Shown here piece by piece: positions 53,732-61,883 of a stretch of DNA of 64,000 nt (position 1 is its first letter; each line of letters opens with the position of its first letter). The DNA is from Pseudokordiimonas caeni. Its GTDB lineage: Bacteria; Pseudomonadota; Alphaproteobacteria; Sphingomonadales; Kordiimonadaceae. Where the stretch lies: NCBI RefSeq assembly GCF_026719705.1, contig NZ_JAPPRR010000001.1, positions 1,527,255-1,591,254 on the forward strand, in the 5' to 3' direction. The notes under the pieces were generated by a model. That model was not told the DNA's origin and searched no databases. It was given only the letters and a program-made list of their open reading frames with translations. The position numbers and the translations under genes are program-made.

Positions 53732-56514
53732 GACGATGATCCTTGTTCCGCAGGTTGTTCAGTAAGGGTGGCGAGCGGCGCGGCACGGCCCCGCTCGATA
53801 TCGTGGAGAAGGCCGCCCTTTCGGGTGTAGACGAGCCAGGTGATGACGGCGCAGCTGACATAGAAGATCATGAAGCCCCACAGCGCGCCCTGGGGGCCGC
53901 CGGTGAGTGCGATCGAGCTGCCGTAAGCCTTGGGGATGAAGAAGGCGCCATAGGCGGCAATCGCCGAAGTGAAGCCGATGATGGCCGCCGCTTCTTTCTC
54001 CGCCTGACGCAGCCGGTCGGCCGGGTTCAGGTGCGGCATCAGATGCTCCATTTCCTTGCGCATGATCACGGGGATCATCTGGAAGGTCGAGGCGTTGCCG
54101 ACCCCTGTGGCAAAGAACAGCACCATGAACATGGCGAAGAAGCCCCAGAAGGCGCCCGGTTGATCCTTGATGCCGAGGAAATAGAGGACACCGACGACGC
54201 CGAGGATCATCAGAATGAAGGACCAGAAGGTCACACGCCCGCCGCCGAACCGGTCTGAAATCCAGCCGGTTGCGGCCCGTGCAAGTGCACCGACAAGCGG
54301 CCCGACAAAGACGAACTGCAGCGAGTCAACCGTCGGGAACTGGCTTTTCGCGAGAAGCGGCAGGCCAGCCGAATAGCCGATGAAGGAGCCGAAGGTGCCA
54401 GTATAAAGCCAGCACATGATCCAGTTGTGCTTGCGCTGGAAGATGACCGACTGCTCGGCGAAGGTTGCCTTGGCCGATGCGATGTCATTCATGCCGAACC
54501 AGGCCGCGACGGTCGAGGCAAGGATGAAAGGCACCCAGATGAAGCCCGCATTCTGCAGCCATAGCGAGGTGCCATCCGCCGTGGCACGCGGCTCGCCGCC
54601 CATCACGCCGAACACACCCGCCGTGATGACAAGCGGCACCGCAAACTGCATGACCGACACACCAAGGTTGCCGAGCCCGGCATTGAGCGCCAGCGCGTTG
54701 CCCTTCTGGCTTTTCGGGAAGAAGAAGCTGATGTTGGCCATCGAGGACGCAAAGTTACCGCCGCCAAAGCCGCACAGCAGTGCCAGCACGAGGAACAGGA
54801 CATAGGGCGTTTCCGGGTCCTGCACCGCATAGCCGATCCCGAAAGCCGGGATGGCGAGCGACAGGGTCGTGAGCGTCGTCCATGTCCGCCCACCAAACAC
54901 CGGCACCATGAAGGCGTAGAAGATGCGCAGGGTCGCCCCCGAAAGGCCGGGCAAGGCTGCCAGCCAGAAAAGCTGGTCGGTCGTGTAGGTGAAGCCGATG
55001 CTCGGCAACTTGGCCACAACCACCGACCAGACCATCCAGACAGCAAAGGCCAACAGCAGGCACGGGATCGAAATCCAGAGGTTGCGCCGGGCAACGGCCG
55101 CGCCTGTGTCTTTCCAGAAAGCAGGGTCTTCAGGCCGCCAGTCGGTCAGCACATGATCCTTGGGCTCGGCCGCACCTTTCGGGATTTCGACACCCTGCAG
55201 TTCCGGGAATTGCGGAAGAGCGCCAAGTTCGGTGCCAACCGCCTGACGTTCCATCTGGCGAACCGCCACATGCATCCAGCCAAGCGATGCGACGACGATG
55301 GCAAAAAGCAGCATGAAGCAACTGGTCCAGATATTGGTCAGGTCGTTCATGACCCCGAAGGCGATGGGCAGGACGAAGCCGCCAAGACCGCCGATCATGC
55401 CGACCACCCCGCCAACCGCCCCGACATGACCGGGATAATAGACCGGGATATGCTTGTAGACCGCCGCCTTGCCGAGCGACATCACGAAGCCGAGGATGAA
55501 GATCAGGACGACAAAGGGAACTAGCCCCATCGACGTCGAGAAATTGATCGGCCCGTGGATGCCCTCGATCGTGTAATGGGTCGCGGGATAGGACAGCATG
55601 AACAGGCAGATCAGCGACACGATGAAGGTCACATACATAACCTTTCGGGCGCCGATCTTGTCCGAAAGGCTGCCGCCATAGGCACGGAACAGGCTTGCCG
55701 GCACGGCATAGGCCGCCGTGATCATGCCGGCCGTCTTGATATCAAGGCCGTAGGCGCCGATCAGGTAGCGCGGCAGCCATAGCGCCAGCGCCACGAAGGC
55801 ACCGAAAACGAAGAAATAATAGAGGGCGAAGCGCCAGACCTGCTGTTTCCGCAGTGGCTCCAGTTGTTCAAGGAACGATGCATGCGCCTTGTGACTAGTG
55901 CGCCGCGCGCGGGTGACAGGGTCATCCTTGGTCACAAGATAGAAGACAACACCCGTGATGGCGATTGCGACGGCATAAACACGGGCAACTGCCTGCCACT
56001 CGCCGCCGAGAGCCGCGAGCAGGATCGGCGCACCGAAGCTGGTGATGCCAGCGCCGACGTTCCCCATGCCGAAGATGCCAAGCGCCGTGCCCTGGCGTTC
56101 TTTCGGATACCATTTGGAGACATAGGCAACACCGACCGCAAAACCGCCGCCCGCGAGGCCGACCCCGAGGGCCGCCACGAGGAACATTTCATAGGTGGTC
56201 GCCAGCGTCAGCAGCCAGGCGGCAACCGCCGTCAACAACATCTGGACACTGAAAATCACCCGTCCGCCGAACTGGTCGGTCCATATGCCAAGGAAAACGC
56301 GGCTGATGGAACCGGTGAGAACGGGCGTCGCGATCAGGATACCGAACTGGGTATCGCTGAGGCCCAGTTCCGCCTTGATACGGACACCGATGATGGAAAA
56401 GATTGTCCAGACAGCGAAACAGACGGTGAAGGCGAGCGTGCTTGCCCCCAGCGCCCAGTGCGAAGCCGCCAGCCCCCCGGCGGGGGACATTCCTTTGGCG
56501 GTCGGATCGGTCAT
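53728..56514 (-). CDS. narK: Fused nitrate/nitrite transporter (NarK1-NarK2 type)
   Basis: 928 residues carrying two complete MFS domains: residues about 20-450 and about 485-910. The first half has VGVRIKAELGLSDTQFGILIA-type and FGGRVIFSVQ motifs, the second half begins RRNLWISIPCLLLAFAVWMVW. Fusions like this combine a proton-nitrate symporter (NarK1) with a nitrate/nitrite antiporter (NarK2), as known in Paracoccus and relatives. Start 56514 has GAGGAGG before it; 56547 is an in-frame alternative. First gene of the narK-GHJI operon, with an FNR-type box 66 bases upstream. Confidence 0.95.
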   Translation of the reverse strand: MTDPTAKGMSPAGGLAASHWALGASTLAFTVCFAVWTIFSIIGVRIKAELGLSDTQFGILIATPVLTGSISRVFLGIWTDQFGGRVIFSVQMLLTAVAAWLLTLATTYEMFLVAALGVGLAGGGFAVGVAYVSKWYPKERQGTALGIFGMGNVGAGITSFGAPILLAALGGEWQAVARVYAVAIAITGVVFYLVTKDDPVTRARRTSHKAHASFLEQLEPLRKQQVWRFALYYFFVFGAFVALALWLPRYLIGAYGLDIKTAGMITAAYAVPASLFRAYGGSLSDKIGARKVMYVTFIVSLICLFMLSYPATHYTIEGIHGPINFSTSMGLVPFVVLIFILGFVMSLGKAAVYKHIPVYYPGHVGAVGGVVGMIGGLGGFVLPIAFGVMNDLTNIWTSCFMLLFAIVVASLGWMHVAVRQMERQAVGTELGALPQFPELQGVEIPKGAAEPKDHVLTDWRPEDPAFWKDTGAAVARRNLWISIPCLLLAFAVWMVWSVVVAKLPSIGFTYTTDQLFWLAALPGLSGATLRIFYAFMVPVFGGRTWTTLTTLSLAIPAFGIGYAVQDPETPYVLFLVLALLCGFGGGNFASSMANISFFFPKSQKGNALALNAGLGNLGVSVMQFAVPLVITAGVFGVMGGEPRATADGTSLWLQNAGFIWVPFILASTVAAWFGMNDIASAKATFAEQSVIFQRKHNWIMCWLYTGTFGSFIGYSAGLPLLAKSQFPTVDSLQFVFVGPLVGALARAATGWISDRFGGGRVTFWSFILMILGVVGVLYFLGIKDQPGAFWGFFAMFMVLFFATGVGNASTFQMIPVIMRKEMEHLMPHLNPADRLRQAEKEAAAIIGFTSAIAAYGAFFIPKAYGSSIALTGGPQGALWGFMIFYVSCAVITWLVYTRKGGLLHDIERGRAAPLATLTEQPAEQGSSS

Positions 56515-56573
56515 AGTTGCCTCCTCTTCGTCAAGAAGTGGCACCATGTTCCGCCCGTTTTGCCGGTTTGGGT

Positions 56574-56587
56574 TTGACCGAGGTCAA
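56574..56587. promoter_or_regulatory. FNR/Dnr-type box TTGACCGAGGTCAA upstream of narK
   Basis: Perfect inverted repeat TTGACC-GA-GGTCAA. Centre is 66 bases before the narK ATG. It lies in the divergent region with the regulator gene starting at 56672, so it may also serve autoregulation. Confidence 0.85.
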
Positions 56588-56671
56588 GCGGCGCGCGACA
56601 ATCTGCCGCTGTGATTTGACCTGAACGGCATGATGATGCATGCTATCTGAAGGCGAACCACCTGATGAAAT

Positions 56672-58267
56672 GTGAGGAATGATCGCCCCGTGGCCAGCGT
56701 GACACCAATTCTACTAGCCGGGGAAGCGTTACTGCATGCATTGCAGTATGAGCGAGGCTGTGCGGCGCTTTTCCTCGATAGCCGCGGCAAGATTTTCAAG
56801 GAACGCCTTGCCCGCCGCCGTGCTGAAACCGACACGGCCGCTGCAAACTGCCTTGACGCCATCAAGCGCGCCGAGCAGGCGGCAACCCTGCCGACGCTCA
56901 GCAAGGCGCGTCTTGCCGACCTCCGGCGGCGCATTGGTGCGATGTCAGGGCTGCGCGGCGATATCGACAAACTTGCAACGAGCTACACGGGGGCGCTCAA
57001 CGCCTTCACGTTCGAGCTCAACATGCCGCTTCTGGACACGATCATGATCGTCGCCCACGAGCACAAGGCGCTGAATTCCGCCCTGATCAGTGCGTTCGCC
57101 TATTTCCTGCAATGGAAGGAACGGATCGGGCTTGAACGCGCGCTCGGCTCGCGCGGCTTCTATTCCTTCGCCTTCCGCAACCCCGAATTCTGGGACAGGA
57201 TGGCCGCCTTGTCGGCCGAAACCCGCACCTATCTTGATGGCTTCATCGGCCTTGCCGCGCCGAGCCAAATCGAAATTGTCCGCGATGTGCTTGCCAGCCG
57301 GGAGATGGGCGCACTTGATGAAGTGCATGCCCAGCTGAAGGAGGCTTCGGCGCCTGCGCATTTCGAGAAATTCGATGCCGAAGAATGGTTCGATCTCGTC
57401 AGTCGCGTGCTCGACCAATTGCATGTGGCGGGCCAGCGCATGATTGCCGGGCTTGCCGGCGCCTCTGCCCCCGAGGCTGCAGACACCACGCCGCCCGCCT
57501 TCCCCACCCATATCGCGCCGGGGGCCGAAAGGGTGCGACCCTACCTGCGCTCGCTGCCGCTTTTCGCGGGCATCGACGACGCCGACCTCGCCGAACTGCT
57601 GACCCACGCCCAGATCCGCGATTATCCGCGCGGCAAGCTCCTGTTCCTGCAAGGCGAACAGACACAGCGCATGTATGTGATCATCCGGGGATGGGTGAAG
57701 CTCTATAACGGCACCGAAAGCGGCGATGAAACGATCCTGCAGATGCTGACAAGCGGCGACACGCTCCTCGAGGCCGCGGTTTTCCTGAACACCGAATCGC
57801 CCGTGAGCGCACAGGTGATCGACGATGCCACCCTGCTTTCGATCCCTGCCCCGGTGATCCGACAGCGGGTCAATCGCAACAACACGCTGGCCGTCAGTAT
57901 GCTCAATAATATCTCGCTGCGGTCCCAGACGCTGATCTATCAGATCGAACAGAACCGGCTGAAGGATGCACGGGCCCGCGTCGGCTGGTTCCTCCTGAAG
58001 CTGAGCCTGGCGCAAGGCAGCGAAGACGGGCGGATCCGCCTGCCCTATGACAAGTCGATCATCGCTTCCTATCTCGACATGCGGCCCGAGACCTTCTCCC
58101 GCGTCCTCAAAAAGATGCGCGACGAAGGGCTGGACGTGCACAATGACGAGATCACCCTGCCGAACCTCAAGATCCTGTGCGAATATTGCGATAGTTATGT
58201 CGCGCGCGACTGCAAGCGCGCCGGCACGCACGAATGCCCCTCCAAGGAACGCCTGGGCGCTGCCTGA
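56672..58267 (+). CDS. Nitrate-sensing-like (NIT domain) Crp/Fnr fusion regulator
   Basis: 531 residues from the GTG at 56672; a GTG at 56690 with GAGGAA before it is a good alternative. Residues 12-265 are all helical and resemble the NIT nitrate/nitrite-sensing domain known from NasR: ALQYERGCAALFLDSRG (23-39) and LQWKERIGLERALGSRGFY (146-164). Residues 285-405 form a cyclic-nucleotide-type effector domain (YPRGKLLFLQGEQTQRMYVI) without the FNR N-terminal cysteines. Residues 430-500 form a winged helix with the FNR-type recognition segment ETFSR (473-477), which reads TTGAY half-sites. The C-terminus adds four cysteines, C503-x2-C506-x7-C514-x7-C522, possibly a metal or Fe-S site. Located between narK and moaA; the likely regulator of the five boxes in this region. 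Confidence 0.85.
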   Translation: MRNDRPVASVTPILLAGEALLHALQYERGCAALFLDSRGKIFKERLARRRAETDTAAANCLDAIKRAEQAATLPTLSKARLADLRRRIGAMSGLRGDIDKLATSYTGALNAFTFELNMPLLDTIMIVAHEHKALNSALISAFAYFLQWKERIGLERALGSRGFYSFAFRNPEFWDRMAALSAETRTYLDGFIGLAAPSQIEIVRDVLASREMGALDEVHAQLKEASAPAHFEKFDAEEWFDLVSRVLDQLHVAGQRMIAGLAGASAPEAADTTPPAFPTHIAPGAERVRPYLRSLPLFAGIDDADLAELLTHAQIRDYPRGKLLFLQGEQTQRMYVIIRGWVKLYNGTESGDETILQMLTSGDTLLEAAVFLNTESPVSAQVIDDATLLSIPAPVIRQRVNRNNTLAVSMLNNISLRSQTLIYQIEQNRLKDARARVGWFLLKLSLAQGSEDGRIRLPYDKSIIASYLDMRPETFSRVLKKMRDEGLDVHNDEITLPNLKILCEYCDSYVARDCKRAGTHECPSKERLGAA

Positions 58268-58285
58268 CCTGTCGTTCCTTGCTGC

Positions 58286-58299
58286 TTGACCCCGGTCAA
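58286..58299. promoter_or_regulatory. FNR/Dnr-type box TTGACCCCGGTCAA upstream of moaA
   Basis: Perfect inverted repeat TTGACC-CC-GGTCAA, centre 90 bases before the moaA ATG and just after the regulator gene, giving moaA-mogA-ric its own promoter. Confidence 0.82.
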
Positions 58300-58382
58300 G
58301 TTGACACTTCCCCTGCCTCCCTATCCTCGCCCTTGTCCCGTCGCGCGCAACGCGTCGCGGTCGGGCAAGGAAAGGAGCCACA

Positions 58383-59369
58383 ATGCAGGCGGCAATGCTT
58401 CAGGACCGGTATAACCGGCGCTTCCCCTACCTTCGGCTATCGGTGACCGAGGCTTGCAACTTCCGTTGCACCTATTGCCTGCCGGACGGGTACAAGAAGA
58501 CGGCACCGCACAATTTCCTTTCGGTCGATGAAATCCGCAATCTGGTGCACGCCTTTGCCGGGCTTGGCATCCGCAAGGTACGGCTCACCGGCGGAGAACC
58601 CACGTTGCGAGCCGATCTTGCCGACATCATCTCGGTGATCGCCGAAACGCCGGGGATCGAGACGGTGGCGCTGACGACGAATGGCTACAAGCTGACCCGG
58701 TCGCTGGCCGATTACCAGGCCGCTGGCCTTTCCGCCCTGAATGTCAGCGTCGACTCGCTCATGCCCGATCGCTTCAAGGCAATTACCGGGCACGACAGGT
58801 TGCAGGAAGTTCTGGGAGGCATCGCCCTCGCCGAAGAGCTGGGATTTCGTGCCGTCAAGATCAACACTGTCCTGCAACGCGGCGTCAATGACGACGAACT
58901 GCCCGGCTTCCTGAAACTGATCAGAAAGCGGCCGCTTTCGGTGCGCTTCATTGAGCTGATGCGCACGGGCGATAGCGCGGCCTATTTCGCCGAACGTCAC
59001 CTCGACCCTGCGCCGATGATTTCGTTCCTCGCAGCAGCAAGCTGGGCGGAGCAAGAGCGGTACGCGACGGACGGCCCGGCCCGGGTGTTCCGGCACCGCG
59101 AATACGCCGGCAGCATCGGCTTCATTGCCCCTTATTCGAAGGACTTCTGCTCCACCTGCAACAGGTTGCGCATTTCAGCCCGTGGCGGCCTGCAACTGTG
59201 CCTGTTCGGCAACGACATTTTCGACCTCCGCCGCTTCCTCACGCGCGAGGACACGCTGGAAACGATGCAGGACCGGGTGGCAACGCTGCTTGGCCTCAAA
59301 CGCGAAAGCCATGAACTGATCGAAGGCAAGAGCGGGCGAACCCGCCATCTCGCCATGATAGGAGGATAG
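58383..59369 (+). CDS. moaA: GTP 3',8-cyclase (molybdenum cofactor step 1)
   Basis: Radical-SAM enzyme that starts molybdopterin synthesis from GTP; 328 residues. N-terminal radical-SAM motif C-x3-C-x2-C (ACNFRCTYCLP) and the C-terminal second [4Fe-4S] site C-x2-C-x13-C (FCSTCNRLRISARGGLQLCL). GGEPTLRADL binds SAM. The ATG at 58383 is preceded by AAAGGAG; another at 58395 is possible. Downstream mogA starts one base after its stop. Confidence 0.95.
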   Translation: MQAAMLQDRYNRRFPYLRLSVTEACNFRCTYCLPDGYKKTAPHNFLSVDEIRNLVHAFAGLGIRKVRLTGGEPTLRADLADIISVIAETPGIETVALTTNGYKLTRSLADYQAAGLSALNVSVDSLMPDRFKAITGHDRLQEVLGGIALAEELGFRAVKINTVLQRGVNDDELPGFLKLIRKRPLSVRFIELMRTGDSAAYFAERHLDPAPMISFLAAASWAEQERYATDGPARVFRHREYAGSIGFIAPYSKDFCSTCNRLRISARGGLQLCLFGNDIFDLRRFLTREDTLETMQDRVATLLGLKRESHELIEGKSGRTRHLAMIGG

Positions 59370-59370
59370 T

Positions 59371-60216
59371 GTGTCGAGTCTCAAACTGAGTGAATCGTCG
59401 CTTTGCCTCAAGATGTCGCGCGATGAGGCGCACGCCCTTCTGGCGCAGGGCAGTCTTTATGAACGCTGTGTCTTGCCCGGCGGGCATGTCGTGCCATGGT
59501 ATATCGAACTGAAAGACCGTATCGAGGTGATCGAGGCCGACGGCCTGCAATTCACCCTGCCCCGCCAGATGCTCGTCGATGAGATTGCTGAGCCAAGCCG
59601 GGACGGGCTGACGGTCACGGCCGGTGGTTTTCAGGTTCAGGTGCAGATCGACCTTCGCAAACCGAAGGCGAGCAACGGACACATGCCGGACAAGGATGCC
59701 CTGCCAGAAACCGGCTTGCCCCTTCACCAGCGCAGGGCGGCTGTGATCACGCTCAGCGACCGGGCCTCGCAAGGCATCTACGAGGACAAGTCCGGCAAAC
59801 TCCTGAAAGATGGGCTGGAGGGCATGGGGGCCATCGTGGCTGATCATGTTCTTATCCCCGATGAAGCAGACGCGCTTGAAAGGGAAATTCTGGCAAGGAT
59901 CGATCAGGTCGACCTGATCATGACGACCGGTGGTACCGGCCTTTCCCCGCGCGACATCACCCCGCAGACGCTTTCCTCCCTTGGTGGCCTGCCCGTGCCG
60001 GGCATCGGCGAGCTTCTGCGGGCAAGTGCGGCGGCGCATGTGCCGACCACATGGCTCAGCCGGTCGGTCGCCCATGTTTACGGCGCCACCCTTGTCATCG
60101 CGCTGCCCGGCAGCACCGGCGGGGTGAGGGATGGCCTCGCTGTCCTCGCCCCGATATTGCGGCATGCCCTGAATCATATTTCAGGGGCACCCGGCCACGC
60201 ACCCCATATCGACTGA
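59371..60216 (+). CDS. mogA: Molybdopterin adenylyltransferase (MogA/MoaB type) with extra N-terminal domain
   Basis: Adenylylates molybdopterin before molybdenum insertion; 281 residues, about 110 longer than a plain MogA/MoaB. Residues 120-270 form the MoCF-binding domain with AVITLSDRASQGIYEDKSG, DLIMTTGGTGLSPRDITPQ and the C-terminal ALPGSTGGVRDGL. Residues 1-95 (LKLSESSLCLKMSRDEAHALL, YIELKDRIEVIEADGLQFTLP) resemble the small stand-alone proteins annotated as DUF7009, here fused in frame. GTG start at 59371 has GGAGGATA before it. Second gene of moaA-mogA-ric. Confidence 0.87.
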   Translation: MSSLKLSESSLCLKMSRDEAHALLAQGSLYERCVLPGGHVVPWYIELKDRIEVIEADGLQFTLPRQMLVDEIAEPSRDGLTVTAGGFQVQVQIDLRKPKASNGHMPDKDALPETGLPLHQRRAAVITLSDRASQGIYEDKSGKLLKDGLEGMGAIVADHVLIPDEADALEREILARIDQVDLIMTTGGTGLSPRDITPQTLSSLGGLPVPGIGELLRASAAAHVPTTWLSRSVAHVYGATLVIALPGSTGGVRDGLAVLAPILRHALNHISGAPGHAPHID

Positions 60217-60241
60217 CCCCCATCCCCTATAGGAGTATCCC

Positions 60242-60907
60242 ATGACCCTTCTCGATCAATCCCTTGGCACCCTTGCGCAGGAAATCCCGGGTGCGACCGC
60301 CGTCTTCAACCGCCACGGCCTCAGCTTCTGCTGCGGTGGCAGTCATACGCTTCTGGAAGCTGCGACCAAGGCCGGTATCGATCATGCCGCCCTAGTGAAC
60401 GAACTGACCGAATTGCAGCATTCGGATGAAGAGGCATCGGCATGGGAAAGCGCCCCGACCACCGACCTGATCCAGCATATCCTCGGCCGGTATCATCTGG
60501 TGCACCGCGCCCAGTTGAAGGAGCTGGTGCGGCTCGCCGACCGGGTGGAGCAGGTTCACGGCGACAAGCCGGGCGCACCGAACGGCCTTGCCGATCATCT
60601 GCGGCTGATGACTGTCGAGCTTGAAAGCCACATGCAGAAGGAAGAACAGGTCCTCTTTCCCTTGCTGACGAGCGGACAGGCGGAAATGGCCGCATGGCCG
60701 ATCCGCGCCATGATGGCCGAGCATGAAGATCATGCCGGCGCGCTTGACGTGATCGACAGGCTGACGAACGGTCTGACGCCGCCGGACGGCGCCTGCAACA
60801 CATGGCGTGCCCTCTATAGCGGCCTTGCTACCTTCAAGGCTGACCTAGAAGCCCATATCGCGCTTGAAAACAGCGTTCTTTTTGCACGCGCCCTCGGCAA
60901 CGCCTGA
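60242..60907 (+). CDS. ric: Iron-sulfur cluster repair di-iron protein (RIC, YtfE/ScdA/DnrN family)
   Basis: Repairs Fe-S clusters damaged by nitric oxide or peroxide; 221 residues. N-terminal domain with the family signature LGTLAQEIPGATAVFNRHGLSFCCGG (in pieces), then a hemerythrin-like di-iron domain (HILGRYHLVHR, LESHMQKEEQVLFP, MMAEHEDHAGAL, ALENSVLFAR). AGGAG precedes the ATG, 25 bases after mogA. Induction with nitrate respiration fits protection from NO formed from nitrite. Confidence 0.93.
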   Translation: MTLLDQSLGTLAQEIPGATAVFNRHGLSFCCGGSHTLLEAATKAGIDHAALVNELTELQHSDEEASAWESAPTTDLIQHILGRYHLVHRAQLKELVRLADRVEQVHGDKPGAPNGLADHLRLMTVELESHMQKEEQVLFPLLTSGQAEMAAWPIRAMMAEHEDHAGALDVIDRLTNGLTPPDGACNTWRALYSGLATFKADLEAHIALENSVLFARALGNA

Positions 60908-60930
60908 TCCGTCCGGCATTTCGATTAAAA

Positions 60931-60963
60931 GCGGTCGTCCGGTATCCGGGCGGCCGCCTTTTT
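60931..60963 (+). terminator. Terminator after ric
   Basis: 12-bp stem GCGGTCGTCCGG (60931-60942) with CCGGGCGGCCGC (60946-60957), two G-T pairs, 3-base loop, then C and TTTTT (60959-60963). It ends the moaA-mogA-ric unit; the facing ubiV gene ends at 60978. Confidence 0.85.
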
Positions 60964-60977
60964 ATCCGGCCAAGCCG

Positions 60978-61883
60978 TCAGGCTGAAATTTCAGCAAGCC
61001 CCGCCACGTCATGGAAGAAACCGTTGGCAAAGGCCGCTGCTGGCACCAGCGCGGCGAGCCGGGCATTCGCTTCCTGGCCACCGATCCGTCCATCCAAACG
61101 GCCGCGGTAAAGATCGGCCACCTGCACCATGTCCGCCGTGTGAGGCGACAGCCGGAAGCCGCGGATCCCGATTTCCTGTAGTTTCGGCATTTCCCCGAGC
61201 AGGTTCAGGTAGCGATGCGACAGTGTCTGCAGGCCGTTGATGGCCAGAAAGGGCTGGCCGTCAAGGGTGTCAACCGTGAGCCCGTCCCTGTCCTGTTCGC
61301 ACACATACTGGCAACCGCTTTTCGCCAGCCGGTGTGCGCGGGCATGGAAACACCGTGCCGAGATGGCAAGCGGAATGCGCCCGAACACCTGCACCTCCAG
61401 ATGCGCCGTCGCCGCTGCCGCCAACGCCCGGAGGCTCGCCTCGGGCAGTTCGGCATTCAGGCTGACGCGCACGGCCCCTTCCTTCTCGAAGAAACGAAGC
61501 GTTGCCTCGTTATAGACATTCACCGAAGGGCCAATGGCAAAGGTACGGCCGCCAAGCAGGCTGCAGGCAGCCATATCGTTAGCCTCGACCAGAAAATCAT
61601 CAGCCATTGCCACCATATCGGCCACCGCTGCCATGTCCTTACGGTCCATGACAAGCTGAAGGCTCGACAGGATCACCCGCTTTCCGCCCGCCTGCAGGCG
61701 CGTGATGATCTCCTCAAAATACGGCGCAATGAACGGGCGACGTTTGGCGCAGACCGCCTCGCCGAAATAGACCACATCGACATCGGCTTCATCAGCGATG
61801 CGGAAATAAAAATCCCGCACCTCGGCTGCCGGCCAGTTGAACAGCAGGGCCCCCAGGGAAAGGTCCGGTTTCGTTACATCCAT
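60978..61883 (-). CDS. ubiV: Oxygen-independent ubiquinone hydroxylation protein UbiV (U32 family)
   Basis: 301-residue U32-fold [4Fe-4S] protein working with UbiU in O2-independent ring hydroxylation of ubiquinone precursors. Cluster cysteines are seen in EAVCAKRRPF and RCFHARAHRLAKSGCQYVCEQD, giving the four-cysteine pattern. Last gene of the ubiT-ubiU-ubiV operon; its ATG overlaps the ubiU stop by 10 bases. Confidence 0.93.
   Translation of the reverse strand: MDVTKPDLSLGALLFNWPAAEVRDFYFRIADEADVDVVYFGEAVCAKRRPFIAPYFEEIITRLQAGGKRVILSSLQLVMDRKDMAAVADMVAMADDFLVEANDMAACSLLGGRTFAIGPSVNVYNEATLRFFEKEGAVRVSLNAELPEASLRALAAAATAHLEVQVFGRIPLAISARCFHARAHRLAKSGCQYVCEQDRDGLTVDTLDGQPFLAINGLQTLSHRYLNLLGEMPKLQEIGIRGFRLSPHTADMVQVADLYRGRLDGRIGGQEANARLAALVPAAAFANGFFHDVAGLAEISA

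Noticed and set aside
51158-53830. Long open frame (890 codons) on the plus strand
   Set aside because: Antisense to narG over its whole length with no domain and a composition typical of a codon shadow.
56574-56587. Box read as a CRP-type site
   Set aside because: The half-site is TTGAC rather than TGTGA, and gene content is anaerobic, so FNR/Dnr-type is the better reading.
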